DNA of 64,000 nucleotides, from positions 1 to 64,000 of the forward strand of contig JAPPNP010000053.1 in NCBI GenBank assembly GCA_028873795.1, written 5' to 3'. Positions 62,785-64,000 of the stretch are shown here, one piece after another. Below the pieces are notes generated by a model. It did not search any database, was not told the origin of the DNA, and was given only the letters and a program-made list of their open reading frames with translations. Within the stretch, counting starts at the first letter, position 1. The number at the start of each line of letters is the position of its first letter. The DNA is from Chloroflexota bacterium. GTDB lineage: Bacteria; Chloroflexota; UBA11872. Both the position numbers and the translations under genes were made by a program.

Positions 62785-63862
62785 CCGCGTCCGGCGCGTC
62801 ATTCGACAAACCGTGCGGAGCGGCACGCTGCGTCGCCGGCACGTCCTGCCGAGCTCGGGCCGCATCCTGGTCAATGGGGGCGACGAAGTCGTGATGGGTC
62901 AGGTCTGGGGCCGCGGTCGCATGCACACCGGGGTAACGGTGGTCGACTTGCCGCGAATGCTGAATGCCCAACTGGATGACGTGCCGGGCCTGCTCCAGGT
63001 GAGCCGTGCCGAGATTGTGGAAGAAGACACCCTGCTCGCCGAAGCGCCCGGGCGAATGGGCATTGGGCGTCAGTGGCGGGCGCCGTCGCGCGGCATGATC
63101 GCCAGCCTGAGTCCGCGCACCGGGATTGCAGTCTTCGTGCGTGAGATGCGCGAGGTTGCGCTTCACTGCCGCCTCGCCGGGACTGTCGTCAGCGTGACGC
63201 CCGGCGAGTCGATCGTCATCGAAGGCGAAGGCGTCGCCATAGCCGGGGCGCTGGGCGCGGGAGGTCGCGCGGTTGGGCCCCTGCGCCTGGTCGAGGCGAG
63301 TGATCGCCCGCAGGACGTGGCCGATGGCGGCGAGATTCTCGTCACCCCCGAGCCCCTGCGCCCCGAGTGGATGCAGCGCGCCGTCGAGGCCCGCGCGTCG
63401 GCGGTCATCGCGCCATCGGCCGACGATGCGACGCTGTCGGAATTGGCGCTGGCGCCGACCATTGTTGGATTGCCGTTGCCTGCGTCCGCGCCGCTCACAC
63501 CGCCGATGCCGACCCTTCTGACCGAGGGCTTTGGCCACTCCCGGATGCCTCGCGCCCTGCAGCGCCTGTTTCGCGCCAGCGCGGACGAGCTGGTGTCCGT
63601 GGTCGGGAACCGCCAGCCGGGAGAATCGGAAGTGCTGCTGCCCCCTGGATCCGCCGAGGCGCTCGTCACGGAGCTTGGGGCCAATGGGCTACCGGTTCGC
63701 ATCGTGGCTGGGCCGGATGCCGGTGAGGAGGGCGTGGTGGTCGGTGCGGCGCCGGACGAGGCGCGCGCGCCCTCCGGCTCGCCGGCCATTTGCGTGCGAG
63801 TGCAGCGGACGCAGGGAGGCACCGTCACGGTGCCCGCGGCCAACTGCGAGGCGATCGCTTAG
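62774..63862 (+). CDS. KOW-like domain protein paired with GlmL
   Basis: 362 aa from ATG 62774, 11-bp overlap with the GlmL-like gene. VRRVIRQTVRSGTLRRRHVLPSSGRILV opens a beta-barrel region; a central flavodoxin-like part (RASAVIAPSADDATLSELAL and PTIVGLPLP) follows, and GEEGVVVGAAPDE at about 318-330 looks like a KOW turn. I know this pair only as a recurring Chloroflexota arrangement. Function unknown; envelope or RNA-binding roles are possible. Confidence 0.65.
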   Translation: MEADRVRRVIRQTVRSGTLRRRHVLPSSGRILVNGGDEVVMGQVWGRGRMHTGVTVVDLPRMLNAQLDDVPGLLQVSRAEIVEEDTLLAEAPGRMGIGRQWRAPSRGMIASLSPRTGIAVFVREMREVALHCRLAGTVVSVTPGESIVIEGEGVAIAGALGAGGRAVGPLRLVEASDRPQDVADGGEILVTPEPLRPEWMQRAVEARASAVIAPSADDATLSELALAPTIVGLPLPASAPLTPPMPTLLTEGFGHSRMPRALQRLFRASADELVSVVGNRQPGESEVLLPPGSAEALVTELGANGLPVRIVAGPDAGEEGVVVGAAPDEARAPSGSPAICVRVQRTQGGTVTVPAANCEAIA

Positions 63863-63908
63863 GCCCTACGTCCCCCGGCAGCGTGTCGGTTTCGACGGGA
63901 TACGGTGC

Positions 63909-63928
63909 GGGCGGTTCGCGAACCGCCC
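63909..63928. repeat. Palindromic repeat, copy 2
   Basis: Perfect 20-bp palindrome GGGCGGTTCG/CGAACCGCCC between the convergent ends of the KOW gene and argS, followed by CCTAC. It resembles the palindrome at 34505-34533 and may act as a two-way terminator. Confidence 0.7.
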
Positions 63929-64000
63929 CTACATTCGCTCCGGCGCGTCGATGCCCAGAAGCGCCAAGCCATTCGCCAACACCTGCCTTACGGCCGCAAC
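63929..64000 (-). CDS. argS: Arginyl-tRNA synthetase, C-terminal end (partial)
   Basis: The last 23 codons and the stop of a gene running off the window. The sequence VAAVRQVLANGLALLGIDAPERM fits the conserved ArgS C-terminus (VLANALxLLGIxAPERM). The frame is exactly open to base 64000. Confidence 0.85.
   Translation of the reverse strand, partial: VAAVRQVLANGLALLGIDAPERM

Overview
The window is high-GC bacterial chromosome with short intergenic gaps, many 1-20 bp gene overlaps and GTG/TTG starts. The best lineage guess is Chloroflexota. The signs are a Tat/lipoprotein solute-binding protein with a Val/Lys/Glu-rich linker after the lipobox, a GlmL-like gene followed by a KOW-type gene, and a tryptophan T-box in front of trpE. 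This is inference from family knowledge; no rRNA is present. The left end is a 95-base near-pure C run that looks like a contig-end artefact, and the right end cuts argS.

Layout. 0.2-1.7 kb: repeat-domain lipoprotein. 2-6.6 kb: a 35-repeat LRR protein gene lying between an intact tRNA-Pro(GGG) and a 65-bp direct repeat of the tRNA's 3' half, which looks like a 4.55-kb cassette integrated at a tRNA gene. 6.7-8.8 kb: glycosyltransferase, Cas4/RecB-like nuclease, secG. 9.1-14.4 kb: minus-strand operon of alpha/beta hydrolase, FAH-family enzyme, LarA-type nickel-pincer racemase, DUF1537 sugar-acid kinase and PdxA2-like dehydrogenase, which reads as a hydroxy-/sugar-acid catabolic route. 14.5-19.1 kb: DUF58 protein, TgpA-like transglutaminase whose catalytic Cys is Ala, and three small membrane proteins. 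19.3-28 kb: two tRNA-Ser genes, amidohydrolase, mnmA, two Dol-P-mannose-synthase-like glycosyltransferases, TIM-barrel isomerase, selA, apgM, cysK. 28.4-34.4 kb: iron-type ABC binding protein and permease without an ATPase, DegT aminotransferase, hydrolase, threonine aldolase. 34.5-38.1 kb: SRP RNA-dnaX-ebfC-recR-MBL protein. 38-46.8 kb: trpE-G-D-C-F-lipoprotein-B-A-hydrolase under a promoter, Trp T-box and terminator.

46.9-52.5 kb: two divergent PLP enzymes, a sulfotransferase, and a trio of 2H phosphoesterase, P-loop kinase and nucleotidyltransferase. 52.5-59.8 kb: uvrB, a D12 adenine methylase, a low-GC PIN-like gene and a one-polypeptide MmeI-type restriction-modification enzyme, forming a small defence patch. 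60-64 kb: an archaemetzincin-like protein that has lost its zinc ligands, the GlmL/KOW pair and the end of argS.

Most worth following up: the tRNA-flanked LRR cassette, the nickel-racemase sugar-acid operon, two apparent pseudoenzymes (transglutaminase and archaemetzincin), a lipoprotein fixed inside a T-box trp operon, and a pdxA gene whose best start is a non-standard ATC behind a strong Shine-Dalgarno.
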